Source of the DNA: an uncultured Clostridia bacterium
Lineage (GTDB): Bacteria; Bacillota; Clostridia; TANB77; CAG-508
DNA length: 40,342 nt
Direction of reading: 5' to 3'
NCBI GenBank assembly: GCA_947625895.1
Contig: CANQPZ010000010.1
Coordinates: 1 to 40,342, forward strand
The notes under the pieces are model-generated. The model was not told the DNA's origin and made no database searches. It saw only the letters and a program-made list of their open reading frames with translations. Positions 1 through 8,395 of this stretch are shown piece by piece. The translations under genes were made by a program, and so were the position numbers. Position 1 is the stretch's first letter; every line of letters begins with the position of its first letter.

Positions 1-59
1 TAACACAGATATTAACTAAATCATATTATGTATTAGTATGGAAGTTTGGAGGTGCAAAT

Positions 60-293
60 ATGGAACCACAAGTTACAATTTGCTGTGGCAAAAAGAATAC
101 AAGATGTAGCTGTTTGTCAAAAATATTGTATATATTTATAGCATTATTTATCTTTTTAATTGGAATTATAATAGGGGCACTAACTTCTATTGTAGCATCA
201 ATTGGGGCTGTGTATTTTTATGCATTGGCAACTGTTTTTGGAATATTAGCTATTGTTGGCTTTATATATATTTTATGCAGTTGTAGAAGTTAA
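60..293 (+). CDS. small Cys-rich two-span membrane protein, unknown function
   Basis: A 77-residue protein that I do not recognise. An N-terminal cytosol-like stretch carries a Cys pair and two further Cys (residues 9, 10, 16, 18), followed by two hydrophobic segments at about residues 23-47 and 50-73 and a C-terminal Cys-Ser-Cys. The start is supported by GGAGGT about 7 bases upstream of the ATG. A strong hairpin terminator follows at 306-336, so it ends its own transcript and is not part of the glmU unit. The Cys residues at both ends could bind metal or be acylated, but nothing in the sequence decides this. Confidence 0.6.
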   Translation: MEPQVTICCGKKNTRCSCLSKILYIFIALFIFLIGIIIGALTSIVASIGAVYFYALATVFGILAIVGFIYILCSCRS

Positions 294-305
294 ATTTCTA
301 TTGCG

Positions 306-336
306 AAGGATCCATGTTTTATATGTGGATCCTTTT
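306..336 (+). terminator. intrinsic terminator after the small membrane protein gene
   Basis: AAGGATCCA and TGGATCCTT form a 9-bp stem around an 11-base loop, followed by a short T run. Confidence 0.8.
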
Positions 337-338
337 AA

Positions 339-367
339 TTGAAAAAAATATATCATTGTGATAGAAT
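339..367 (+). promoter_or_regulatory. sigma-A-type promoter of glmU
   Basis: TTGAAA (339-344), 17-bp spacer, TAGAAT (362-367). The -10 is preceded by TTGTGA, an arrangement also seen in the promoter at 13840-13868. Confidence 0.7.
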
Positions 368-400
368 ACAATTATCTTTTTAAGAAAGGAAGAATATTTT

Positions 401-1660
401 ATGGAAAAAGATTTAATAGCTGTTGTTATGGCTGCTGGAAAAAGCGAAAAAATGAATTCAAAAAAGAATAAATTAGTACATAAATTATATGGGAAGGAAC
501 TTGTTAGTAGAGTTGTTGAGACAGCGGAAAAATTAGATTGTGATGAGATAATTACTGTTGTTGGAGAGCAAAAAGAACAAATAGTTGAAGTTTTAAAAGA
601 TAGAACAAAATATGTTGAACAAAAAGAAATATTAGGAACAGGACATGCATTAATGCAAGTTGTTCCAGAATTAGAAACAAAATCTGGACAAGTAGTTATT
701 TTATATGGTGACGTACCAATAATAACTAAAGATACTGTTGAAAAACTTATTGATAGAAACAGGAATGAAAGAGAAAGTGTTACACTTTTAACTGCAATTT
801 CTGATAATCCATATGGATATGGAAGAATTGTTAGAAATGAAGTTGGTGAAGTTAAAGAGATAGTAGAAGAAAGAGATACTAATGAATTAACTGCAAAAAT
901 AAAAGAAATAAATTCGGGAATTTATTGTTTTAATATAGAAGATTTATTAGAAACAATTAAAGACTTAAAACCACGTGAAAATGGTGAAATCTATTTAACA
1001 GATATAGTTAAAGCAATGGATGATAGAAAACTAAAAATTGGAGCAATGATTGTTGAAGACAACACTGAAATTTTAGGTGTTAATGATAGAGTCCAATTAG
1101 AATTACTAGGCAGAATTTTAAAAATGAAAATAAATACAATGCATATGTTAAATGGTGTTACTATTGAAGACTCAGATACTACTTATATTTATGAAGATGT
1201 AAAAATAGGTAAAGATACAGTTATTCATCCAAATACTACAATTAAATCTGATTGTGAAATTGGAGAAGATTGTGAAATTGGACCAAATGCATATATTAGA
1301 GAACATTGTAAATTAGCAAATAAAGTAAAAATAGGTAATTGTTGTGAAATTAAGAAAACAACAGTTGCATATGGAAGTAAAGTTCCTCACTTATCATATA
1401 TGGGCGATTGTGAAATAGGAACAGGAGTTAACATTGGTTGTGGAAGTATAACTTGCAATTATGATGGTGTTAATAAACATAAGACTATAATAGGTGATGA
1501 TTGCTTTGTAGGTTCAAATACAAACTTGGTTGCACCTGTTACAGTAGGAAAAAATGTTTTAATAGCAGCAGGTTCCACAATAACTAAAGATGTACCAGAT
1601 GATACACTTGCAATAGCTAGAGAAAGACAAATTAATAAAGTAGATTGGAATAAAAAATAA
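401..1660 (+). CDS. glmU: bifunctional GlmU (GlcNAc-1-P uridyltransferase / GlcN-1-P acetyltransferase), shortened
   Basis: Makes UDP-GlcNAc for peptidoglycan from GlcN-1-P, acetyl-CoA and UTP in the cytosol. The N-terminal pyrophosphorylase domain (about 1-230) has AAGK at 11-14, Lys24, GTGHA at 79-83, the metal Asp in YGDVP (Asp104) and GVNDR (226-230). The C-terminal left-handed beta-helix has Arg300, the catalytic His330 in VPHLSYMGD, and NYDG at 353-356. Two oddities: the usual G-T-R-M of the nucleotide loop reads S-E-K-M, with Lys17 where E. coli has the important Arg18; and the protein has 419 residues against about 456, with roughly two helix coils missing just before NAYIR (296-300). 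Catalytic residues remain, so I expect acetyltransferase activity; the altered loop leaves the uridyltransferase half less certain. GlmU is still the best name. SD is AAGGAAG upstream of the ATG. Confidence 0.92.
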   Translation: MEKDLIAVVMAAGKSEKMNSKKNKLVHKLYGKELVSRVVETAEKLDCDEIITVVGEQKEQIVEVLKDRTKYVEQKEILGTGHALMQVVPELETKSGQVVILYGDVPIITKDTVEKLIDRNRNERESVTLLTAISDNPYGYGRIVRNEVGEVKEIVEERDTNELTAKIKEINSGIYCFNIEDLLETIKDLKPRENGEIYLTDIVKAMDDRKLKIGAMIVEDNTEILGVNDRVQLELLGRILKMKINTMHMLNGVTIEDSDTTYIYEDVKIGKDTVIHPNTTIKSDCEIGEDCEIGPNAYIREHCKLANKVKIGNCCEIKKTTVAYGSKVPHLSYMGDCEIGTGVNIGCGSITCNYDGVNKHKTIIGDDCFVGSNTNLVAPVTVGKNVLIAAGSTITKDVPDDTLAIARERQINKVDWNKK

Positions 1661-1682
1661 ATTTAAATTATAGGAGTCTTAT

Positions 1683-3125
1683 ATGAAAAATAAAATTTTA
1701 ATAGTTTTATTAATAGTTATACTTGCTATAGGAATTGCATGGAATTACATTAGAACAAAAAATAACAACAATAATAACAGTAGTGTTAATATTGATCCAG
1801 CAACTGAACAGGAAATAGCAACACCTGATAGAATAGTTGTTAAATTTGATTCAAAATATTATGAATTAACATCAGCTGATGAAAATTATGAAGAGCTTAT
1901 TAAAGCTTGTAGAGAAAGTTTTAACAGAACTGAAGAAAAACCAATAAGTGATGTTAGTAATCTTAAAACTCAATCTGATTTTGTAGAATTTGATTATGAT
2001 AAAATAAGTAAAAATAATATTTTCTTTTTCTCTGGTGATGTTGGAACTATTAAAATGCAGGAAACTGATGGAGTTGTTATTTCAAAAGAATTGCATAATA
2101 GCGAAGAGCTAAGAAAAAAATTTGAAAATGCAGTAAAAGATAAAACACCATATTATTTAAATTCTTCTACATATATTGCTAAAAATAATTATCAATATTT
2201 ACCTGCTACATTAGATTTTGAAGAAATAAAATATGAAGCGGTTTATAAAAAAGAAATTACATCTTTAGAAGAATATGAGAAAATAACAGATTTATATCAT
2301 CTTGAGTTTGAAAAACTTGATATTGATGAACTTTTAAAAGATAATAAATTAATTATATTTCTAAGTAAATATGATATTTCTAATTCTGAGGTTAATGTAG
2401 GAAATATAAAACTTTATTTTAAAGGTGAAGATTATATTACTCCTGAAGCACATGATTATGTACCAGTTCTTATGGTTGTTAGTAAAATAGTAAATACAAA
2501 ATGTATTTATTATAATTACGATAATATAAGTAAAGTAGATAATTTAACTGGTAAGCAGGAAAAGACTTATGGTGTAATTCAAAAACAAAATGATGATGGA
2601 ACTTATGATGTAGGTTATACATTAGATACACCAGCTGTTTCAAAAATTAAAATTACTGACAATGCTTTATTAAGAAACAAAGAATTAGAGCAAGGAGATT
2701 ATGTTAAAGTAGATGGTACAATAATTGATTTTGATGAAACTACTAATAAAAATAGAACATATGAAGTTAATGAAATATCAATTACTAAGAAAAGTGATTA
2801 TGAAAAACGATTACTTGATGAACTTAAAGGTAAAGATTATTTAAGTACAGCTATTGTAAGTCATTACGAATCAGAAAGCCAGTATGATGGATATGCAATT
2901 TGCCAAGTATTTATCGGAGATAATATGGATACTCCAGATGGATTAATAAAAGTATATTATGATTTTTACAATGGAGAGACTCAAAGTTATTTAGGAAACG
3001 CAGATTCTCCAATTGAAACCAATTATGGAGTTCTAGATTATGAAATAGTTACAGTACATTTTAAAGAAAAAGTATCAGACTTAAATAATATACATGCAAA
3101 GACATTTGAATTTATTGCAGATTAA
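1683..3125 (+). CDS. membrane-anchored extracytoplasmic protein, unknown function
   Basis: A 480-residue protein I do not recognise. It opens with a single hydrophobic anchor (about residues 4-22, Lys before it, no lipobox Cys), then an Asn-rich linker (about 27-33) and a large hydrophilic, acidic outer domain. No catalytic motif stands out. The gene begins 22 bases after glmU with SD TAGGAG and no terminator between, so it is probably co-transcribed with glmU, which weakly suggests an envelope role. It ends at a terminator shared with the convergent gene. Confidence 0.65.
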   Translation: MKNKILIVLLIVILAIGIAWNYIRTKNNNNNNSSVNIDPATEQEIATPDRIVVKFDSKYYELTSADENYEELIKACRESFNRTEEKPISDVSNLKTQSDFVEFDYDKISKNNIFFFSGDVGTIKMQETDGVVISKELHNSEELRKKFENAVKDKTPYYLNSSTYIAKNNYQYLPATLDFEEIKYEAVYKKEITSLEEYEKITDLYHLEFEKLDIDELLKDNKLIIFLSKYDISNSEVNVGNIKLYFKGEDYITPEAHDYVPVLMVVSKIVNTKCIYYNYDNISKVDNLTGKQEKTYGVIQKQNDDGTYDVGYTLDTPAVSKIKITDNALLRNKELEQGDYVKVDGTIIDFDETTNKNRTYEVNEISITKKSDYEKRLLDELKGKDYLSTAIVSHYESESQYDGYAICQVFIGDNMDTPDGLIKVYYDFYNGETQSYLGNADSPIETNYGVLDYEIVTVHFKEKVSDLNNIHAKTFEFIAD

Positions 3126-3136
3126 TTTAAATAGAT

Positions 3137-3170
3137 AAAAAAGGGGAAGTTAAAAAACTTCCTCTTTTTT
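3137..3170. terminator. bidirectional terminator between convergent genes
   Basis: A stem of about 14 bp with one G.T pair, flanked by A tract and T tract, sits between the stop codons of the + gene ending at 3125 and the - gene ending at 3169. Confidence 0.85.
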
Positions 3171-3546
3171 ACATACTTTGTTCACCAGGTAAGATGTAGT
3201 CAATGATACCATAAATTAGAGCACCAATTATTGCTGACATCCAAGAAATTGTATAACCTGCAACAAAGAATTGCGTTGCATACAAAATTACCACGGCTAA
3301 TACAAATCCTACAAAGCCTTTACCAAATGCCATTGCTTGTAAACCAGTAAATTTTACTATTACATAATCCATTACTGTTAAAACAATAGCTGCAAGACCT
3401 AAAGACCATATGTTGTCAATTCTAAATCCTGGAGTAAAAAATGCAGTAACTCCAAGGATTATAGCTGAAGCTATAAGTCTTCCAATAATTTGACCGACAA
3501 CACCCATTGTGGAAGAACTTTGTATATTAGAATTGTTATTATCCAT
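3169..3546 (-). CDS. phage-holin-4-superfamily (YvlD-like) membrane protein
   Basis: 125 residues: a polar Asn/Ser-rich N-terminus (1-15), then four hydrophobic segments (about 18-40, 46-66, 74-96, 99-119). The F-F-T-P-G-F pattern near residue 37 and its echo F-F-V-A-G-Y near 92, each followed by a Trp, are typical of the PF04020 family found widely in Firmicutes, including B. subtilis YvlD. Members are called holin-like from sequence, but most are chromosomal and of unknown role; no phage genes are nearby. SD AAGGAGG precedes the ATG. Single-gene unit. Confidence 0.75.
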   Translation of the reverse strand: MDNNNSNIQSSSTMGVVGQIIGRLIASAIILGVTAFFTPGFRIDNIWSLGLAAIVLTVMDYVIVKFTGLQAMAFGKGFVGFVLAVVILYATQFFVAGYTISWMSAIIGALIYGIIDYILPGEQSM

Positions 3547-3661
3547 TTTGAACCTCCTTTTTTAAATTAATTTGTTTATTAATCTAAAAATTTCAATTAC
3601 AATTTTGAACAAACAAGAATTGTTCTAATAGAAATCCACATATAATTATAAAAAGTGGATA

Positions 3662-3703
3662 AACAACAGTTGAAAAAGATAAAATCAATTGTTGTTCTTT
3701 TTT
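3662..3703 (+). terminator. orphan terminator-like hairpin upstream of the DUF421 gene
   Basis: A 12-bp stem (3662-3673 with 3685-3696, one G.T pair) is followed by a T run. No + strand gene precedes it, so it may be a leader attenuator of the DUF421 gene or the end of a very short transcript. An inverted repeat GAACAA / TTGTTC lies at 3607-3625. Confidence 0.4.
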
Positions 3704-3788
3704 ATTTTTGACTAAAAAAATTTTTTTATGCATATTATTTAAATTTCAGTAAAAAATAAATACAAAATTTAAAAAATGAGGTTTTATT

Positions 3789-4469
3789 ATGCTTATTGTT
3801 TTTGTAAGAGCGATTGTTTTGTATTTAATAGTTTTGTTAGTTGTGCGTTGTATGGGTAAAAGAGAAATAGGTCAGCTTCAACCATTTGAATTAGTTATTT
3901 CTATAATGATAGCAGACCTTGCTTCAATCCCTATGACTGATGTTGGTGTACCTATATTTAGTGGAATAATACCTATATTAGGACTTTTACTTATGCATCT
4001 AGTTATATCTTATGGAAATTTGAAAAGTATAAGATTTAGAGAAATTATTTGTGGTAAACCTACAATTCTAATTTATAGAGGAAAAGTAGATGAACAAAAA
4101 TTAAAAAAGGAAAGATATACCGTAAATGAGCTTCAAGAAAAATTAAGAAGTAAGGATGTTTTTAACATAAGTGATGTGGAATATGCAATTTTAGAAACAA
4201 GTGGAGATATAAGTGTTATTTTGAAGCCAGAAAAAAGGAATCCAACTTTAGAAGAATTAAATATAGATGCGAAATATGAAGGATTGGCATATGACTTAGT
4301 TGTTGATGGGGTAATCCAGTATGAAAATCTGAAAAAAATAAATAAAGATTATGAGTGGCTAGAAGAACAAGTTAGTAAATTTGGTTTTGAACCGCAACAA
4401 GCACTAATTGTAACTATAGATGCTGATAATCAAATATTCTGTCAGAAAAAAGGAGATAAGAATGATTAA
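3789..4469 (+). CDS. DUF421 (YetF/YcaP-type) membrane protein
   Basis: 226 residues. The N-terminal third holds hydrophobic segments (about 2-20, 34-50, 54-75) and the family signature R-x-M-G-K-R-x-I-G-Q-L (20-30) leading into a conserved F-E-L-V. The rest is the soluble DUF421 domain, with a G-K-P-x-x-L-I-x-x-G-K-V motif near 89-100 and a hinge to a second lobe near 155. Family function is not established; in spore formers several members are spore-membrane proteins. SD TGAGGT lies 7 bases before the ATG. The gene overlaps the next one by 8 bases, so the pair is translationally coupled. Confidence 0.88.
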   Translation: MLIVFVRAIVLYLIVLLVVRCMGKREIGQLQPFELVISIMIADLASIPMTDVGVPIFSGIIPILGLLLMHLVISYGNLKSIRFREIICGKPTILIYRGKVDEQKLKKERYTVNELQEKLRSKDVFNISDVEYAILETSGDISVILKPEKRNPTLEELNIDAKYEGLAYDLVVDGVIQYENLKKINKDYEWLEEQVSKFGFEPQQALIVTIDADNQIFCQKKGDKND

Positions 4470-4842
4470 GGAATTAATTATTTCTGTAATTATAGTATTT
4501 GGTATTGTTGTAGGAGACATATTATTGGGAAATTTTATAGATGAAAAATTAGATCATACAATGGGATTACTAGATGAAGTTCGAACTTTAATTGAAGATA
4601 AAAATTATGAAGAATCAGGCAAAAAAATTGATGGCGTTGAATCATACTGGAATGAATCTGAGGAGTTTCTTTCATATTATATTGAACATGACGAATTAGA
4701 AAAAGTGAAAACAGAATTAACTTCCTTAAAAACGTATGTACAGATTGAAGATGATGAATCATTAGAAAAGGTAAACAAAATGTCTTATATAATAGAGCAT
4801 ATTAAGGAAAAAGATAAATTGAATTTAAAAAATGTATTTTAA
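4462..4842 (+). CDS. DUF4363 family membrane-anchored protein
   Basis: 126 residues from the ATG at 4462. This start is preferred over the ATG at 4420 because AGGAG (4451-4455) lies 6 bases before it and the hydrophobic N-terminus then begins at residue 2. One membrane span (about 4-23) is followed by a charged, helical extracytoplasmic domain with Trp at 57. DUF4363 genes habitually follow DUF421 genes in Clostridia, and here the two overlap by 8 bases, so they probably act together at the membrane. Function unknown. Confidence 0.8.
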   Translation: MIKELIISVIIVFGIVVGDILLGNFIDEKLDHTMGLLDEVRTLIEDKNYEESGKKIDGVESYWNESEEFLSYYIEHDELEKVKTELTSLKTYVQIEDDESLEKVNKMSYIIEHIKEKDKLNLKNVF

Positions 4843-4910
4843 ATTAGAGTTTTCACGTATTATTATCAAAATCATATTATATTAATAAATATGAATAAAG
4901 GATGATATAG

Positions 4911-6044
4911 ATGGATCGATTTATTTATTTAGATCATGCAGCAACTACCCAGATAGATAAAGAAGTTTTAGACGAAATGATGCCATATATGACATATTAT
5001 TATGGAAATGCATCTTCATTATATGGTTTGGGAAAGCAGAGCAGAGAAGCGGTAGAAAAAGCGAGAAAACAAGTGGCGAATGTAATAAATTGCAATAGTA
5101 ATGAAATCTATTTTACTAGTTGTGGAAGTGAAAGTGATAATTTAGCAATAAAAGGAATTGCAAAAGCAAACCAAAATAGAGGAAAGCACATTATAATTAG
5201 CAACATAGAGCATCCTGCTGTTATTGAAACATGTAAAACTTTAGAAAAAGAAGGATTTGAAATTTCTTATGCACCAGTTAAAGAAAATGGAATAATTGAT
5301 TTGGATATGCTAAAAAAGACTATAAGACGCGATACAATTTTAATTTCTGTAATGACAGCAAATAATGAAGTGGGAACTATTCAACCAATTGAAGAAATAG
5401 GAAAAATAGCTAAATTATATAATGTTATTTTTCATACAGATAGTGTTCAAGCAGTTGGTAATTTATATATAAATGTAAAGAAAATGAATATAGATGCACT
5501 TTCAATGTCTGGACATAAATTTTATGGACCAAAAGGTGTTGGCGCATTGTATGTTAAATCTGGTATCAATTTTTATAGACAACAAGATGGAGGACATCAA
5601 GAAAAAGAAAAAAGGTCAGGTACAGAGAATGTTGCAGGGATAGTAGGAATAGGAAAGGCTATTGAGATTGCTGAAAAAAATAGAGTTCAATATAATAGTC
5701 ATTTAAAAAACTTGAGAAATGCATATGTTAAAAATGTTCTAAATTTTAATAAAAGAGTGTTCATTAATGGTGATATGGAAGAAAGATTATCAGGAAATAT
5801 GAATATTTCTTTTTTGGGATATAAAGGTGCATATCTAGTTGAAGAATTAGATAAAAGGGGAATATGTGCTTCTAGTGGGTCAGCTTGTAGTGCAGGACTT
5901 CCAATGCCATCAAGTGTGCTTATGAATATGAATCATAATATTAAAATTGCAGAAAGTTCTTTGCGAATTACTTTTGGAAAAGAAAATACAATTCAGGATG
6001 TTGAGTATTTAATTTATTGCTTAAATGATATTTTAAATTCATAA
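4911..6044 (+). CDS. cysteine desulfurase, NifS/IscS family
   Basis: A PLP enzyme that takes sulfur from cysteine as a persulfide for Fe-S clusters or tRNA thiolation. 377 residues, full length. Visible: LDHAATT at 7-13, H101, D177 and Q180, PLP Lys203 in SGHKFYGPKG, RSGTEN at 235-240, and the active-site Cys326 in SSGSACSAG. It is the class I form with a short active-site loop. No iscU, mnmA or thiI sits beside it, so the sulfur acceptor is unknown; an IscU-like scaffold lies 8 kb away at 13909. It is a single gene ended by a terminator shared with the convergent SPFH gene. The start is chosen for GGATGAT upstream and the family's usual N-terminus. Confidence 0.93.
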   Translation: MDRFIYLDHAATTQIDKEVLDEMMPYMTYYYGNASSLYGLGKQSREAVEKARKQVANVINCNSNEIYFTSCGSESDNLAIKGIAKANQNRGKHIIISNIEHPAVIETCKTLEKEGFEISYAPVKENGIIDLDMLKKTIRRDTILISVMTANNEVGTIQPIEEIGKIAKLYNVIFHTDSVQAVGNLYINVKKMNIDALSMSGHKFYGPKGVGALYVKSGINFYRQQDGGHQEKEKRSGTENVAGIVGIGKAIEIAEKNRVQYNSHLKNLRNAYVKNVLNFNKRVFINGDMEERLSGNMNISFLGYKGAYLVEELDKRGICASSGSACSAGLPMPSSVLMNMNHNIKIAESSLRITFGKENTIQDVEYLIYCLNDILNS

Positions 6045-6079
6045 AAAAAACCAGTCATTAAGACTGGCTTATTTTTTTA
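6043..6079. terminator. bidirectional terminator
   Basis: CCAGTC / GACTGG stem with A tract on the left and T tract on the right, between two convergent stop codons. Confidence 0.85.
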
Positions 6080-6080
6080 T

Positions 6081-7118
6081 CTAATTCATTATATCATCAT
6101 CGTCGTCTTCATCATCTTGTTTTGGAGAAACGATTTGTGATTTATTTGATTTTAAGTGTGCAGATGTAAGAACTTCATCTACATCTTCAGTTTTTCTTTC
6201 ATTTTTTTGTTTAGTTTTTTTCTTGTCTTTAACTACATCTGATAATGCACCTAAACTTCCAAGAGCAGATGTTGCTTCAAATGGAATGAATATTTTATTT
6301 GCATCACCTTTAGCAACTTCTTCAAGAGCTTCCAATGATTTTAATTGAACTAATTTTTCATCTGGATCAGATTCTTTAATTGCATCATAAACCATTTGGA
6401 TTTCTTTTGCTTTAGCTGCTGCAACTTGTCTTATAGCATCAGCCTCACCAGTAGCTCTTCTTATTTTTGATTCTCTATCAGCTTCTGCATCTAGAATAGC
6501 AGCTTCTTTTCTACCTTCTGCTAATGTAATTGCAGATTGTCTTTCACCTTCAGCTTGAAGGATTAAAGCTCTTTTATTTCTTTCTGCGTTCATCTGTTTT
6601 TCCATTGCATCTTTTATATCTGGTGGAGGAGTAATATCTTTGATTTCAACTCTATCGACTTTACATCCCCATGGATCAGTTGCTTCATCTAGTATTGTTT
6701 TTAATTTTGAATTGATTGAATCCCTTGAACTAAATGTTTCATCAAGTTCCATTTTACCAACAATATCACGAATTGTTGTAATTGATAAGTATTCAATACC
6801 TTTTTTCAAAGATTGAATTTCGTATACTGCTTTTGCAGGATCAACAACTTTATAGAAAACAACAGTATCAATAGTAATTGTAACATTATCAGATGTGATA
6901 ACCTCTTGTGGTTGAACATCCATTGTTTGTTGTTTTAAACTAACTATTGATCTAACTGTATCAATAAAAGGTATAATTAATGTTAAACCAGCGTCTGCAG
7001 CTTTATGAAATTTACCTAATCTTTCTATAATATATACTTCTGATTGTTTAACGACTTTAATTGATTTTACCAGTACAATTGCAATTAAGACAATTAATAT
7101 AATAAAAACAATTGGCAT
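6081..7118 (-). CDS. SPFH/band 7 membrane protein (QmcA/stomatin-like)
   Basis: 345 residues: an N-terminal membrane span (about 2-19), the band 7 domain starting at S-E-V-Y-I-I-E-R-L-G-K (26-36), a D-I-T-P-P-P motif near 162-167, then a long Ala/Glu/Arg-rich coiled coil (about 175-245) ending in the conserved segment around I-P-F-E. The tail is charged and ends in a run of Asp. Such proteins oligomerise in membrane microdomains and are often linked to membrane proteases of the NfeD/FtsH type; no NfeD partner is adjacent. SD AAGGAGGAAG. A TATAAT-like -10 for this gene can be read on the - strand at 7190-7195, without a convincing -35. Confidence 0.9.
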   Translation of the reverse strand: MPIVFIILIVLIAIVLVKSIKVVKQSEVYIIERLGKFHKAADAGLTLIIPFIDTVRSIVSLKQQTMDVQPQEVITSDNVTITIDTVVFYKVVDPAKAVYEIQSLKKGIEYLSITTIRDIVGKMELDETFSSRDSINSKLKTILDEATDPWGCKVDRVEIKDITPPPDIKDAMEKQMNAERNKRALILQAEGERQSAITLAEGRKEAAILDAEADRESKIRRATGEADAIRQVAAAKAKEIQMVYDAIKESDPDEKLVQLKSLEALEEVAKGDANKIFIPFEATSALGSLGALSDVVKDKKKTKQKNERKTEDVDEVLTSAHLKSNKSQIVSPKQDDEDDDDDIMN

Positions 7119-7322
7119 ACTTTTTCTTCCTCCTTAAAATTTATATCTATTTATATGTAATTTACATAAAATCTCATCGCTACATTTCAATTATAACACA
7201 AAAACCTTGAAAAATAAAGCCTTTTTTAAAAAATTAATTATTTTAGGAATTTCTATTTAATAAAATGTCTATTTATGATATAAGGTATGTAGAAATTTGT
7301 AAAAGTTTAGGAGCTATTTGAG

Positions 7323-8378
7323 ATGGAGGAAAATAACAAAAATATTGTTAAACATAGAACTGATAACCTATTGAAGAAAATTGCTCTGGTGGCAATTTTA
7401 CTATTGATAGTATTAAATATATTAAGATATGCGGCTTATTTTGAAAGAGATACAGAAGGAAAGATTCAAATATCAATTCAAAATGAAACTAACATTGATT
7501 TAGAGCATGATATTTATATAGACGAAAATAATGTTGTTTTCTTATCAGAAGATGATATGAAAAAATATTTTGATAATGACTTATATTATGAAAATGATGA
7601 AAACAATAAAAGAAAATATGTTTCGGTTTTCGAAAATAAAATTCTAGAAATTGTTGAAAATGAAAATCATATGTATGTAAATGATGAAAGATATAAAATA
7701 AAAGCTGCTGTTATAAACAGAGATGGCATATATTATTTTCCAATTTCTGAACTAAAAGATGTTTATAATATTAATGTTACTTCATCATGGGATATGAAAA
7801 GAATTAATATTGAAAAACTTTCAGAGAAAAAGATTGTTGCAACAGTAGATAATGAAACAAAACTTAAATATAAAATGACTGACATTTCAAAGAATTTAAT
7901 TGATCTAAAAGAAGGTACTAAAGTAGAAATTGTTGAAAAAATGAACAGAACATGGACAAAGATTAAGACTCCTGATTGTTATGTTGGTTATGTAAGAACA
8001 TCAAAACTAAAAGATGAAACAGAAGAAAGAAAAGAATATAAAGAAAACGATTATAGCAGATTTGATGTAAATAATGCTACAATTATAGAAGTAAATGAAG
8101 AAAAAGATCCTGCAATAAAAGAGAAGCTATCTTCATATGAACCTAGAAAAACAAAAATAAAAGAAGTTTTACAAGAAGCAGTTGAAGAAGTTGTACAACT
8201 AAAAGGAAAGAACATTGGTGTTAGAGTTAATATTTCTACTGATGATGCAGTAGGGTATTATAGATTTTTAAAAGAATTAAAAACTTATTTAAATAATATG
8301 AATGTTTGCTTAATTGTAGTTGATCAAAATGTAATTGATAGAAACGACTTACTTAGAATTAGCAATATTATAGAGTAG
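7323..8378 (+). CDS. membrane-anchored SH3-domain protein with a decayed GH18-like tail
   Basis: 351 residues. One membrane span (about 18-36) is followed by a copper-amine-oxidase-N-like or stalk region (about 45-165), an SH3-like segment (about 170-228, with W-T-K-I-K and G-Y-V-R), and a C-terminal part. Clostridial spore-cortex or envelope GH18 proteins share this order: anchor, stalk, SH3, glycosidase barrel. Here the barrel is reduced to about 120 residues. Its I-G-V-R-V-N-I-S-T-D (about 297-306) sits where active enzymes have G-x-N-x-D-F-E, so the catalytic acids are gone, and the protein stops soon after the following helix and strand. I infer a wall-binding protein without hydrolase activity. 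It lies 17 bases before mltG and is probably co-transcribed with it, which fits a wall role. Confidence 0.6.
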   Translation: MEENNKNIVKHRTDNLLKKIALVAILLLIVLNILRYAAYFERDTEGKIQISIQNETNIDLEHDIYIDENNVVFLSEDDMKKYFDNDLYYENDENNKRKYVSVFENKILEIVENENHMYVNDERYKIKAAVINRDGIYYFPISELKDVYNINVTSSWDMKRINIEKLSEKKIVATVDNETKLKYKMTDISKNLIDLKEGTKVEIVEKMNRTWTKIKTPDCYVGYVRTSKLKDETEERKEYKENDYSRFDVNNATIIEVNEEKDPAIKEKLSSYEPRKTKIKEVLQEAVEEVVQLKGKNIGVRVNISTDDAVGYYRFLKELKTYLNNMNVCLIVVDQNVIDRNDLLRISNIIE

Positions 8379-8395
8379 AAAGGATAAAATTTAAA

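Noticed and set aside
3605-3703. Small RNA gene before the DUF421 gene
   Set aside because: Only a weak promoter (15-bp spacer) and a hairpin; the transcript would be about 50 bases with nothing else to support it.
6081-7118. HflC or HflK assignment for the SPFH gene
   Set aside because: It stands alone and has the single-gene QmcA/stomatin layout, without the paired hflK-hflC arrangement.
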